Part shown: positions 26,267 to 34,249 of the stretch, piece after piece
Layout: each line of letters starts with the position of its first letter
How positions within the stretch are numbered: the stretch's first letter is position 1
Source of the DNA: JAGIBJ01 sp032119595
GTDB lineage: Bacteria > Actinomycetota > Thermoleophilia > Solirubrobacterales > Solirubrobacteraceae
Assembly (NCBI GenBank): GCA_032119595.1
Contig: JAUMBQ010000001.1
Coordinates: 496,001 to 560,000, forward strand
DNA length: 64,000 bases
Reading direction: 5' to 3'
Translations under genes and position numbers: made by a program
Notes under the pieces: model-generated
Told to the model about the DNA's origin: nothing
The model's input: the letters and a program-made list of their open reading frames with translations, nothing else
Database searches by the model: none

Positions 26267-27529
26267 ATGCGATTCACCAAGCTCTTCCCCCCAATGCTCG
26301 TGGCCGCCGCGCTCGCCGCCGCCCCGACCGCTCTGGCCGGCACGCCCGACGCGGGCGCCGAGTCGGCCGCACGTGGCCATGGCCACGCCCCGGCGGTCAC
26401 CGCACCGACGCTCGTCGGTCGCGCGACCCTCCCGGCGACGCTCTTCCTCCCCGGTCCGACCTCCGGCGCGGCCCTCGGCACCACGCCGATCAATGGCGTG
26501 ACACCGCCGTTCGCCGGCCAGCCGATCCCGGGCTTCTCCGGCATCCTGCAGGAGCCCGACGGCACCATCCTCGGCCTCCCGGACAACGGCTTCGGGAGCC
26601 GTGCCAACTCGGCCGATTACCTGCTGCAGCTGCAGTACGTCGAGCCGAACTGGAAGACGGCCGCGCCGGCCTCCGGCTCGGCTGACTCGGGCAACGCGCG
26701 GATCAAGAAGACCGTGCGCCTGAGCGATCCGTGGCACCTCGCTGGCTTCCCGATCACCCGCGCCGACCGCCTCCTCACCGGCGCCGACTTCGACATCGAG
26801 TCAATCCAGCCCGCGCCGTTCGGTTTCCATTGGATCGGCGACGAGTTCGGCCCGTCCGTGCTGCTCGTCGACCCCAAGGGCCGCCTCGCTGCACCGCCGA
26901 TTCCGCTGCCGGGCGTCAAGAGCCCGTTCAGCCCCAAGCTTGCGGTCGGCGAGACGCCCACGCTGCCCGCCAGCGGCGGGTTCGAGGCGATGGCGCAGGT
27001 CCCGGGTGGACGCTTCCTGCTGCCGATCACCGAGAAGGCCCTCATCGGCGAGGCCGATCCGTCGCGCCGCGTGATCCACGAGCTCGACACCTTGCGCTTC
27101 AAGTACACGGGCCAGACGTGGGACTACCGCACCGACCTGCCGAACGGTCTGGTCGCCGACGCCCAGGCGCTCGACAAGCACCGCCTGCTGATCCTCGAGC
27201 GCGACGACTTCGAGGGCGCCAAGGCCGTGACCAAGAAGGTCTACGCCGTCGATCTTCGCGTCAAGAACGCCGACGGGTCGGTCAAGAAGACCCTCGTCGT
27301 CGATCTGCTGAACCTGGTGAACCCCGGCGTGACGCAGGAGACGCCCGGCGTCTTCGGTCTCGGGAGCCCGTTCAAGTTCGCGCTTCAGTCGGTCGAGTCG
27401 CTGCTGCCGATCAAGGGCGACCGGCTCCTGCTCGCCAGCGACAACAACTTCCCGTTCTCCAACGGGCGCCGCACCGGCGCGGCTGATGACACCGAGATGA
27501 TTCAGGTCCAGCTGCCGAAGCAGCGGTAG
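26267..27529 (+). CDS. Secreted phytase-like esterase (esterase-like domain)
   Basis: A 420-residue exported protein. The signal peptide ends near LAGT (25). The domain has QPIPGFSGILQEPDGTILGLPDNGFG, AD-FDIESIQ, FWIGDEFGPSVLLVD-like and GGFEAMAQVPGGRFLLPITEKAL segments. These match the esterase-like activity-of-phytase domain, a beta-propeller seen in alkaline-phosphatase or phytase-like enzymes. The acidic residues of the D-EFGP loop may bind calcium. A phosphoesterase role outside the cell is plausible but unproven. The gene stands alone and ends in a strong hairpin. Confidence 0.8.
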   Translation: MRFTKLFPPMLVAAALAAAPTALAGTPDAGAESAARGHGHAPAVTAPTLVGRATLPATLFLPGPTSGAALGTTPINGVTPPFAGQPIPGFSGILQEPDGTILGLPDNGFGSRANSADYLLQLQYVEPNWKTAAPASGSADSGNARIKKTVRLSDPWHLAGFPITRADRLLTGADFDIESIQPAPFGFHWIGDEFGPSVLLVDPKGRLAAPPIPLPGVKSPFSPKLAVGETPTLPASGGFEAMAQVPGGRFLLPITEKALIGEADPSRRVIHELDTLRFKYTGQTWDYRTDLPNGLVADAQALDKHRLLILERDDFEGAKAVTKKVYAVDLRVKNADGSVKKTLVVDLLNLVNPGVTQETPGVFGLGSPFKFALQSVESLLPIKGDRLLLASDNNFPFSNGRRTGAADDTEMIQVQLPKQR

Positions 27530-27544
27530 GACGGCGAGCGAGTT

Positions 27545-27571
27545 GCCGCGGCCTGCTGGGCAGGCCGCGGC
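27545..27571 (+). terminator. Perfect 12-bp hairpin after the esterase gene
   Basis: GCCGCGGCCTGC, a TGG loop, then GCAGGCCGCGGC. It starts 15 nt past the stop. Confidence 0.6.
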
Positions 27572-27589
27572 GCCCGGCCGTCGCGGGCG

Positions 27590-27660
27590 ACGGGCCACAG
27601 GCAACGGGGCCACAGGCAACGGGCAACCGGCAACGGGCAACCGGCGACGGGGAACAGCGG
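27590..27660. repeat. Short tandem repeats
   Basis: GGGCCACAGGCAAC units followed by alternating GGCAACCGGCAACG units, with period changes from 15 to 14 nt. There is no coding sense. The flanking 27572-27768 region holds no supported gene. Confidence 0.6.
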
Positions 27661-27768
27661 TGCGCGAACTCCCGCTGGCGCCCCCTCGGCCGAAGTGTGG
27701 GGGACGCACAGTCCTTGCGTGACGTGTGTCGTGGTCAGCGAACAGAAGCGGAGCTACGTTGGGCCCCA

Positions 27769-27903
27769 ATGATCCTTCCGACTTCCCTCCCGAGCCTCCG
27801 CTACCTCCTATTCGTCGCGCCGGCGAAGCTCGTCACCAAGACGATCACGCGTCGCGCGATGCGGCTGCTGCCGCGCACGACGGCCGTCCGCACCGACCGC
27901 TGA
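27769..27903 (+). CDS. Possible 44-residue basic protein
   Basis: An ATG frame encoding a short basic peptide (APAKLVTKTITRRAMRLLPRTT). It lies between the tandem repeats and the SDR gene. No ribosome binding site is obvious and no family is recognised. It is kept only because the composition differs from the surrounding noncoding sequence. Confidence 0.25.
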   Translation: MILPTSLPSLRYLLFVAPAKLVTKTITRRAMRLLPRTTAVRTDR

Positions 27904-27949
27904 AGCCCGGCGGCAACGCGCCGCACTCCCGATCGGGGCGACGCGTCCG

Positions 27950-27955
27950 TACTCT
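27950..27955 (+). promoter_or_regulatory. -10 box (TACTCT)
   Basis: TACTCT ends 7 nt before GTG 27963, the same hexamer and spacing as at 261-266. Confidence 0.4.
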
Positions 27956-27962
27956 CTGACGC

Positions 27963-29561
27963 GTGACCGACTCGGACGACGACACCATCGCCCGCGCCGC
28001 CGAGCCGCTCGATGAGACCCTGGCTCGCGCTGTCGACGCGGACGACGAAACTGCGAGCGCCGTCGACGCGGACGACGAGACCATCGCACGCGCCGTCGAA
28101 CCGCTGGATCCGGCGACTCGCATCGACCCCGAGCAGCTGGCGACCTGCCTGGCCGTGCTCCGCCAGCTCGATGCGCTGCCGCTCGACCATCCCGATGCCG
28201 TCGAGGTGCGGATGGCGACGAACGGGATCTGGAAGTCGCTGAAGAAGCGTCGCAAGCGCGAGCGCCGCGACGAGGTCGTCAATCACGACGCCGCCGTCAC
28301 CGCCGCGACGGCCACCGCCGCCCCGGGTCGCATCGACGACGAGACCGCCGGCATCCTGTTGCAGCCGACCGCCAACGGGATCGTCGGCACCCTGAAGCAG
28401 GCCCGCCCTTGCTACATCTGCAAGGAGCGCTACACGGAAGTCGACGCCTTCTACCACCAGCTCTGCCCCACCTGTGCGGCGTTCAACTGGTCACGCCGCG
28501 ACGCCGGCACCGACCTGTCCGGCAAGCGCGCCCTCCTCACGGGCGGCCGCGCGAAGATCGGGATGTACATCGCGCTGCGCCTGCTGCGCGATGGCGCCCA
28601 CACCACGATCACGACGCGCTTTCCGGCCGACGCGATCCGCCGCTTCAAGGCGATGCCCGATAGCGGCGATTGGCTCCACCGCCTGAAGGTCGTGGGAATC
28701 GACCTGCGCGACCCGCGTCAGGTGATCGCCCTGGCCGACTCGGTCGCCGAGGCCGGCCCGCTCGACATCCTCATCAACAATGCCGCCCAGACCGTCCGGC
28801 GCACCAGCGGCTCCTACAGCCAGCTCATCGCCGGCGAGATGGCCGACCCGACCGCGCTCACCGAGGGTGGCACCGAGGTCCTCGTGCTTGGCCAGCCGCA
28901 CGACGCGCATCCGCTGTCGATCACCGGCCTGGCGTCGCCGCATCTGGAGGCCGGCGACGCGATCGCGGCCGCCGAGGAGATGACGGCGCTGGCGATGACG
29001 GCCGGCTCCTCATCGCTGGAGCGCACCGCCGCGGGCACGGCCATCGACGCCGGCGGCCTCATGCCGGACATCGTCGACAGCAACTCGTGGTCGGAGGTCG
29101 TCGATCAGATCGACCCGATCGAGCTCCTCGAAGTCCAGCTCTGCAACTCAACGGCGCCCTTCCTGCTGATCAGCCGCCTGCGCGCGTCGATGGCGTCATC
29201 GCCGGCGCGCCGCAAGTACGTGGTGAACGTCTCCGCAATGGAGGGCCAGTTCTCCCGCGGTTACAAGGGCCCGGGCCACCCCCACACGAACATGGCCAAG
29301 GCCGCCCTCAACATGCTCACGCGCACGAGCGCCAACGAGATGTTCGACACCGACCAGATCCTCATGACCGCCGTCGACACCGGCTGGATCACCGACGAGC
29401 GCCCCCACACCACCAAAGCCCGCCTCCACCAAGAGGGCTTCGCCGCACCCCTCGATCTCGTCGACGGCGCCGCCCGCGTCTACGACCCGATCGTCCGAGG
29501 CGAAGCCGGCGAAGACCTCAAGGGCATCTTCCTGAAGGACTTCAAGAAGCACCCCTGGTAG
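27963..29561 (+). CDS. SDR-fold protein with zinc motif and altered active site
   Basis: A 532-residue protein. The N-terminus has repeated DDET-ARAVEPLD units (about 1-50), then a basic helix, then a CxxC...CxxC zinc motif (C150, C153, C168, C171). A Rossmann domain from about 186 carries TGGRAKIG at 193-200 and NNAAQ at 272-276. The catalytic Ser is kept (NVSAMEG). In the usual YxxxK, however, the aligned residues read TNMAK, so Tyr is replaced by Thr. Normal SDR oxidoreductase activity is therefore doubtful, and a binding or regulatory role is possible. A domain of about 100 residues is inserted between NNAAQ and the active site. Confidence 0.8.
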   Translation: MTDSDDDTIARAAEPLDETLARAVDADDETASAVDADDETIARAVEPLDPATRIDPEQLATCLAVLRQLDALPLDHPDAVEVRMATNGIWKSLKKRRKRERRDEVVNHDAAVTAATATAAPGRIDDETAGILLQPTANGIVGTLKQARPCYICKERYTEVDAFYHQLCPTCAAFNWSRRDAGTDLSGKRALLTGGRAKIGMYIALRLLRDGAHTTITTRFPADAIRRFKAMPDSGDWLHRLKVVGIDLRDPRQVIALADSVAEAGPLDILINNAAQTVRRTSGSYSQLIAGEMADPTALTEGGTEVLVLGQPHDAHPLSITGLASPHLEAGDAIAAAEEMTALAMTAGSSSLERTAAGTAIDAGGLMPDIVDSNSWSEVVDQIDPIELLEVQLCNSTAPFLLISRLRASMASSPARRKYVVNVSAMEGQFSRGYKGPGHPHTNMAKAALNMLTRTSANEMFDTDQILMTAVDTGWITDERPHTTKARLHQEGFAAPLDLVDGAARVYDPIVRGEAGEDLKGIFLKDFKKHPW

Positions 29562-29757
29562 CCCGCCAGTGAGTGCCTGCGAACAGCAGTTATGTCAGGT
29601 TGAAGGCCCGCTCCGAGGCCGGTTGTCGATTCCCGGTGATCGAGACCGGCCCTTCACTGGACTGAAAGTCGGCGCTTCACGAACCAGGACTAACGGTGGC
29701 GAGGAACGGTAGCCGGCTGAGAAAGCTTGGGCTCACCGAATCTGAATCAACAGCCAT

Positions 29758-30639
29758 TCAGCCCTGGCTCAGGGTGATCACGCGGTCGAACTTGCCAGCA
29801 TGGAGGTCGACCTCCGGGATGACGTGGTAGCGGCTTCCCGCGACGCTCCACTGCAGGTCGATGTCAGGACCGGGGTCACTCGGGTCTACTGGTTGCAGCA
29901 GCAAGCACCAGCCCTCTCCTCGTTGCTCTGCTTCGGAGAAGCGGTCCCGGTCGTCATCAGATTCAAGTTCCGAGAACCAGATAGCGACTTCTTCGCCAAA
30001 TGCCGCTTGCCTCATCGTTGGTGCGCCGAGGAAGCGATGCGCGCGCATGACGTGTGCGGTCAACGCATCGATGGCACTGGAGGTCTCCTCCCAGGTCGCG
30101 CCAACTTGCTGTCGGGCGTCGTCCAGTTCGGGTCCCTGACCGATTATCGGCGACGCAAAACCTTGAAGGTAACGTCGGCCGATGGGCTGCCAGTCATAGG
30201 ACCGTCCTTCGGTGGTCTCGACCCCCGGATCGTCGGCTGACCGGAACAAGACGCGCGTGGAGGCAAGCCAAGAGTCCTCAATCCCAGGATCCTCATCGTG
30301 AAACAGCAGCAATGAGCCACCGGTCGGAGCGCCCACGACGCCTGCGGAACCGACCAATTCGTCAAGGTCAATCTCGAACAAGAACGCAAGCGGGCAGTCG
30401 CCGTCCTTCGGCCAGTCGACGCCGCTAGGCAAACGAACCAAGTCACCACCGCCAATCCGAGAACCCGTCGGAACGTTCGTCTCCAACACGATGAAGCCGT
30501 CGAGTGTCTGGCTCATGACGGCAGCTACCGCACCAGGCGACAGCCCTTGCTCAGCGAGCCCCGCCTCAAGCGCGGCTCGCTGAACGCTCAAAGGGCTACC
30601 GGAACGAGCCAGGTCCAACAGATACTCGGAATTCACCAT
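29758..30639 (-). CDS. DUF1963 (YwqG-like) protein, candidate immunity protein
   Basis: A 293-residue cytosolic protein without signal or membrane segment. SRIGGGDLVRLPSGVDWP, CPLAFLFEIDLDEL and GSLLLFHDED are typical of DUF1963, whose Bacillus member YwqG lies beside a toxin locus. The gene begins 30 nt after the DNase gene on the same strand, the position normally held by the immunity gene of a polymorphic toxin. That role is inferred from position. The local base composition is less GC-rich than the flanks, suggesting recent acquisition. Confidence 0.75.
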   Translation of the reverse strand: MVNSEYLLDLARSGSPLSVQRAALEAGLAEQGLSPGAVAAVMSQTLDGFIVLETNVPTGSRIGGGDLVRLPSGVDWPKDGDCPLAFLFEIDLDELVGSAGVVGAPTGGSLLLFHDEDPGIEDSWLASTRVLFRSADDPGVETTEGRSYDWQPIGRRYLQGFASPIIGQGPELDDARQQVGATWEETSSAIDALTAHVMRAHRFLGAPTMRQAAFGEEVAIWFSELESDDDRDRFSEAEQRGEGWCLLLQPVDPSDPGPDIDLQWSVAGSRYHVIPEVDLHAGKFDRVITLSQG

Positions 30640-30669
30640 CTACGCTCAGTCTTAGCAGGCGAGAGGGCG

Positions 30670-31791
30670 CTATCGGAAGACGTTGCAGAGCCCGATGGAG
30701 TCGAACTTGGCGAACGGCATCGGAATCAGCAAGTAGTCCGAGTCCTCCACCGGCGTGGGACTCTGCACATTCGGTTCAGTCGGGGTGGGGTTTGCGGCCA
30801 GGTTCCACCCGCACCCTGGGAACAGGATCGGTTTGCTCTTCGGGTTCCGCCCAGGCTTGCCCATCAGATTGTTGCTGTAGAAATGCTGCAGGACCCTGCC
30901 TTCGCGCTTGTTGTGGGCCCTGGAGATCATCTCGACACTCGGGAATGGCGTTGTTGCCGATCCGAAGAATCCCTCGAAGCTCGCTCCGAACGGGTATTCA
31001 TCGCACTCTTGGACGATGTCCTCGCGAGTCTTCCCTAGCGTGCAGGGATAGGTGTTCCGGTTCCAGCTGGAGTTGAAGCCGACTCGCCCGCGACGGTGGA
31101 GTTCAACCCACTTGGGGTAGGTAGCGATCGCGCGGGCATCGTGGCGCGCTGCTTCGTAAGCGTCGCGGCCGATAATGAGGATGGGCCGGCCCTTGCACTT
31201 GCTCTTGAGCGAGATTGCCGCGCGAAGGAGAAGCGCCTGGCACTTTCGCATAATCTGTCGCGCCTTCAACACTGGGAGCTCGCTGGTCGGTGAGTCTCTG
31301 AGCGTCGGGTTGCGCGCCACCATCTCGTCGGCATCGGCGAGTTCGTCCAACGTGTACCCCACAAGTGCCGGCGGGTTGACCAAGACCTCGATCCGCCCGT
31401 ACTTGTTGTGCGGTGCGCCACCCTGGGGCCGGGTATCGACGACGGAATTCTCCCCAAGTTCGTCTTGGGCGTCCTCGGCTGGGATCGTGGTCTTGGTCAG
31501 GATGCCGAGGAAGCCGGCGGCTTCGAGAGTTGCTTCGCAGGCGTCATAGGTCATTCCCGAGCAGTCAGGGACGATCCCTTTGGCGTGCTCGGGATCCGGC
31601 CCGCCGCCGAGCTGGGAGTCGATCTTTTGGTTGAGGTTCAATCCGCCGGTGTCCAACGAGTCGGCTACGACCGCTTCGGCATCGGCCCGGCTGACCGCCG
31701 GACCAGTGACCGTTTGAAACTCGGTATTCGCGGGCGGTGGTTCTGGCATCGCCATGCCATTGCTGAAGAGCTTTGTCCACGGCATATACAA
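30670..31791 (-). CDS. NucA/NucB-type DNase with PASTA domain, possible orphan toxin tip
   Basis: A 373-residue protein from TTG 31791 (ATG 31785 is an alternative). A PASTA-like domain at about 73-141 (VPDCSGMTYDACEATLEAAGF) precedes a NucA/NucB deoxyribonuclease domain at about 225-340. The catalytic segment is QECDEYPFGAS at 261-271. SRAHNKREGR and FPGCGWN complete the fold. NucB-type enzymes cut DNA with a metal ion. No signal peptide or export domain is visible. The open frame continues upstream to 31881 without a start, ending in SFGLY, which faintly recalls the DPxGLY end of Rhs cores. This suggests a C-terminal toxin module cut loose from its carrier. Confidence 0.75.
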   Translation of the reverse strand: MYMPWTKLFSNGMAMPEPPPANTEFQTVTGPAVSRADAEAVVADSLDTGGLNLNQKIDSQLGGGPDPEHAKGIVPDCSGMTYDACEATLEAAGFLGILTKTTIPAEDAQDELGENSVVDTRPQGGAPHNKYGRIEVLVNPPALVGYTLDELADADEMVARNPTLRDSPTSELPVLKARQIMRKCQALLLRAAISLKSKCKGRPILIIGRDAYEAARHDARAIATYPKWVELHRRGRVGFNSSWNRNTYPCTLGKTREDIVQECDEYPFGASFEGFFGSATTPFPSVEMISRAHNKREGRVLQHFYSNNLMGKPGRNPKSKPILFPGCGWNLAANPTPTEPNVQSPTPVEDSDYLLIPMPFAKFDSIGLCNVFR

Positions 31792-31908
31792 GCCGAATGA
31801 GCCAGGCCGGGTTTGACGGAGGTTGATCTGACCGCGAAACCCGGTCCGGCTCAGACAACTGCGCTGGTGGACCCCCGCGATCTAGCAATCAACTCACATG
31901 ATGTTCGT

Positions 31909-31937
31909 GGAATGACTTACGTCGCGTAAGCCATTCC
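31909..31937 (-). terminator. Hairpin after the AbiE-like pair
   Basis: GGAATGACTTACG and CGTAAGCCATTCC pair over 13 bases with one mismatch around a 3-nt loop, 15 nt past the stop of the nucleotidyltransferase gene. It separates that operon from the DNase gene. Confidence 0.55.
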
Positions 31938-31951
31938 GCAGGCTTGCCCGG

Positions 31952-32830
31952 CTAGCTCGTTAGCTCGTGCCAGCGGGTGAGAAGGTCCGCGACGTAACCC
32001 TGCGCGTCGGCGGCCGCTGCGTCGATCTCGTCGCCGCCGGCCGTCTCCGGGAGTGAGAACTTCGCGGCGCGCTGCGGTCCGATGGTGTCGAGGTTCTCGA
32101 AGTCGCGAGCGAGCAAGTCGATGGCCTCTTTCACCGTTTCGCGGTCGGTGAGAGCGTTCAGATCGTCGGCGACCGCGGCTCCTCCGCCCGGGGTGTGGCT
32201 GATGACGTAGATGAGGTCGAATGCGTCCTTTGGTTCGCTGCGGTGCGCGGCGGCGAACGCTTTGAGGACGGCATAGGCGGCTGGTCCGCAGATCGGCACG
32301 GTGCGGGTGACCGATTCGCCAGCGAGAGTGTGCCCGCTGATCTTGATCCATCGGCGGTCTTCGAACGCGAGTTGCAGGCCTGGAGTCACCACGGCGCCAA
32401 AGTCGCTTTGAAGCTTCTTGATTCGCGTCGCGGCGCCGGTAGGCTGCTCGTCCGCAACAGGCGCCATCAGGAAGTCGATCGTGACCTTCAGTTGGCCGAG
32501 CTTCCAGCGCTGCACCGTGGGGTTGCCGCTGTCGTTGGTGTCTGGCTCAAAACCTTCTGCGCGCAACCGTGCGCTGAGTCCGGCGTACCGCTCATCGTCC
32601 AGTAGCGCCAGCGCTAGAGCGACATCAAGGTCGTTCGTTCCCGGGTGGCGATCGCCCTGGTCTGCGCGGTGCAGGTCGATCAGAAGGGCGGGGACGACGC
32701 CGCCGACGATGCACAGGTCATCCAGGTAAGCGCCGAGTGTGACGGCGACGGTCAGCAGTGCGCTTTTGACCTGCTCAAGATCTTGGGCGCGATAGCCGGC
32801 GCGGTTCCTCGGTTTGGCTGCCTCGGTCAT
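31952..32830 (-). CDS. AbiEii-like nucleotidyltransferase
   Basis: A 292-residue protein with the polymerase-beta-like nucleotidyltransferase signature: GG at 43-44 (VGGVVPALLIDLH) then TNDLDVALAL with D67 and D69. Conserved PAAYAVLKAFA and KDAFDLIYVI follow, as in AbiEii/AbiGii toxins. These modify tRNA or other targets and arrest growth on phage infection. It starts inside the stop codon of the upstream AbiEi-like gene (ATGA overlap), so the two are strictly coupled. The order antitoxin-toxin matches type IV AbiE systems. Confidence 0.78.
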   Translation of the reverse strand: MTEAAKPRNRAGYRAQDLEQVKSALLTVAVTLGAYLDDLCIVGGVVPALLIDLHRADQGDRHPGTNDLDVALALALLDDERYAGLSARLRAEGFEPDTNDSGNPTVQRWKLGQLKVTIDFLMAPVADEQPTGAATRIKKLQSDFGAVVTPGLQLAFEDRRWIKISGHTLAGESVTRTVPICGPAAYAVLKAFAAAHRSEPKDAFDLIYVISHTPGGGAAVADDLNALTDRETVKEAIDLLARDFENLDTIGPQRAAKFSLPETAGGDEIDAAAADAQGYVADLLTRWHELTS

Positions 32831-33858
32831 GGCCACAGGCCCGCGGCACGAAGGTGCTCGGCGGCCTCGGTGGCGCGTTCGGGCAGGTGTTGGAGGTCGA
32901 GCAGGATCTGCGGCACCGAGACGCACGGGTGGTCGTCGACGACGGCACCGCCGTCGAAGACGCCGCGATCTTCGGGGCCGATCAGCTGGATGTTGGCGCC
33001 GCGTTCGCCGCGGCGCATCCCGATCGCGGTCGCAGCCTCGCGCGGGTCTCCGTGGACGTAGACGGTGACCAGACGAAAGCGCGCGAAGCCATCCAGCAGC
33101 CACGCCGCCGGTAGACCGGTGAACGCGTGGCCCGACCACTGCTGCGTGAGGCGGTCATTGACCAAGGCGGCCAGTTCGGAGCCGGAGCCCGACAGATGAC
33201 CGGACACGATGTCGTGGCGTTCGTAGCGGTAGTCCTCGGCCCACGCATCCAGCAGCACCCCGGGATCACGAGGACGCACCAGCGCGCCGTCGCGGCTCAG
33301 CAAGTCCTGCGCGCTAAGCGCCGCGACGACACGAGAGATGCGTCCGGGATCCAGGTCGGTCTGCTCTGCGAGGTCCTTCTGTCGCCACCAACGCTCAGGA
33401 CGGAGCAACAGCGCCCGCGTAACCCGTGAACTTTTCGGTGCAAACGGCGACGCCGGGCGCCCAACCGACGCGAACTGATTGGGGCGGCCCTGCACCGAGA
33501 CGTACAGCTGCTCGTCACGAAGCTGCGCGTTACCAGACAGATCGATCCAGTTCAGCGAGCGCTCAGCCGCGATACGGGCGCCACCGGAGGTCATATACGG
33601 CACGACCAGGACTGCGGTCCCTTCGATCCCGTCGCGGTAAGCCTCGAGCTGCTCGGCGACTCGAGCGACCACCCCGGGGCTGCTGGACGTTTTGACTTCG
33701 AACAACCATCGTCGGCCGGCGCCGTCGATGGCCACGCCATCAACACCTCGATCCGCCCCCTCGGCGCGCAGCATCGCTGGGCGGGGTTCGTCCAGCAGGT
33801 CAGCGAGGATGCCCGGCAGGCGGTCAAACACCTCGCGTTCAAATTCGATCCCTTGCAC
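32827..33858 (-). CDS. AbiEi-like winged-helix protein with nuclease-like N-terminus
   Basis: A 343-residue protein. GTG 33858 is set by a strong GGAGGTGA site 5 nt upstream. The N-terminal part has a PDDEXK-like pattern (D40 in DRGVDGVAI, then E54 and K56 in LFEVKTSSSPG), followed by AERSLNWIDLSGN. A winged helix lies at about 143-192 (KDLAEQTDLDPGRISRVVAAL). The rest resembles the antitoxin half of AbiE-type pairs. The winged helix probably represses the operon. Whether the PDDEXK-like core still cuts DNA is unknown. Two palindromes lie just upstream (33869-33884, 33916-33933). Confidence 0.72.
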   Translation of the reverse strand: MQGIEFEREVFDRLPGILADLLDEPRPAMLRAEGADRGVDGVAIDGAGRRWLFEVKTSSSPGVVARVAEQLEAYRDGIEGTAVLVVPYMTSGGARIAAERSLNWIDLSGNAQLRDEQLYVSVQGRPNQFASVGRPASPFAPKSSRVTRALLLRPERWWRQKDLAEQTDLDPGRISRVVAALSAQDLLSRDGALVRPRDPGVLLDAWAEDYRYERHDIVSGHLSGSGSELAALVNDRLTQQWSGHAFTGLPAAWLLDGFARFRLVTVYVHGDPREAATAIGMRRGERGANIQLIGPEDRGVFDGGAVVDDHPCVSVPQILLDLQHLPERATEAAEHLRAAGLWP

Positions 33859-33868
33859 AATCACCTCC

Positions 33869-33884
33869 GTCTGCAGACGCAGAC
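33869..33884 (-). promoter_or_regulatory. Inverted repeat before AbiEi-like gene
   Basis: GTCTGC-AGAC-GCAGAC, a perfect 6-bp inverted repeat directly upstream of the ribosome binding site. A candidate autoregulatory operator. Confidence 0.45.
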
Positions 33885-33915
33885 AATAGGAGCCATTTAA
33901 GCATCTTTGTCTAAA

Positions 33916-33933
33916 CGCGCGCAATTGCGCGCG
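33916..33933. promoter_or_regulatory. 18-nt perfect palindrome upstream of the AbiE-like operon
   Basis: CGCGCGCAATTGCGCGCG reads the same on both strands. It sits in an AT-richer stretch about 60 nt before the operon start. It could be a second operator or a terminator for neighbouring transcription. Confidence 0.4.
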
Positions 33934-34007
33934 CAAACAATTCCTGGCTTTAAAGCAAGAGCCGCCCAGTGAGTGCGCAATGCTTTACGACGCCATCGCG
34001 CTGCCAC

Positions 34008-34100
34008 ACGACCGCGCTTGAGGCGGTAGAGCGGCGGCTTGGCGATGTGGACGAAGCCGCCGTCGATCAGCTCACGCATCTCGCGGAAGCCGGTCGAGCA
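34008..34100 (-). pseudogene. gyrB/parE-like gene fragment
   Basis: On the minus strand about 27 codons read FREMRELIDGGFVHIAKPP then LYRLKRGR. This is close to the conserved block of DNA gyrase or topoisomerase IV subunit B (typically ...MRPLIEAGYVYIAQPPLYKVKRGK). Neither side continues as GyrB. It is a short relic at the edge of the island, 14 nt from the 76-nt element copy B. No complete gyrB is in the window. Confidence 0.65.
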
Positions 34101-34113
34101 AACACGCCCATAG

Positions 34114-34189
34114 CGATGCACCGCGAAATAGGGTGGACTTTTCTCGAAACCGGGGTCGTACAAGTGGCGCCCTATTCCGCGGTGTATTG
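34114..34189 (+). repeat. 76-nt palindromic element, copy B
   Basis: Same orientation as copy A and differing from it at only a few positions, mostly in the right arm (CCCTATTCCGCGGTGTATTG). It lies between the end of ppc and the gyrB-like relic. The remaining bases to 34249 contain nothing recognised. Confidence 0.85.
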
Positions 34190-34249
34190 AAATCCGCTCG
34201 GTGGCATCGAGCGGGCGGGCGGCCTCAAGGCTGGTCTGCGAACCGCCGC

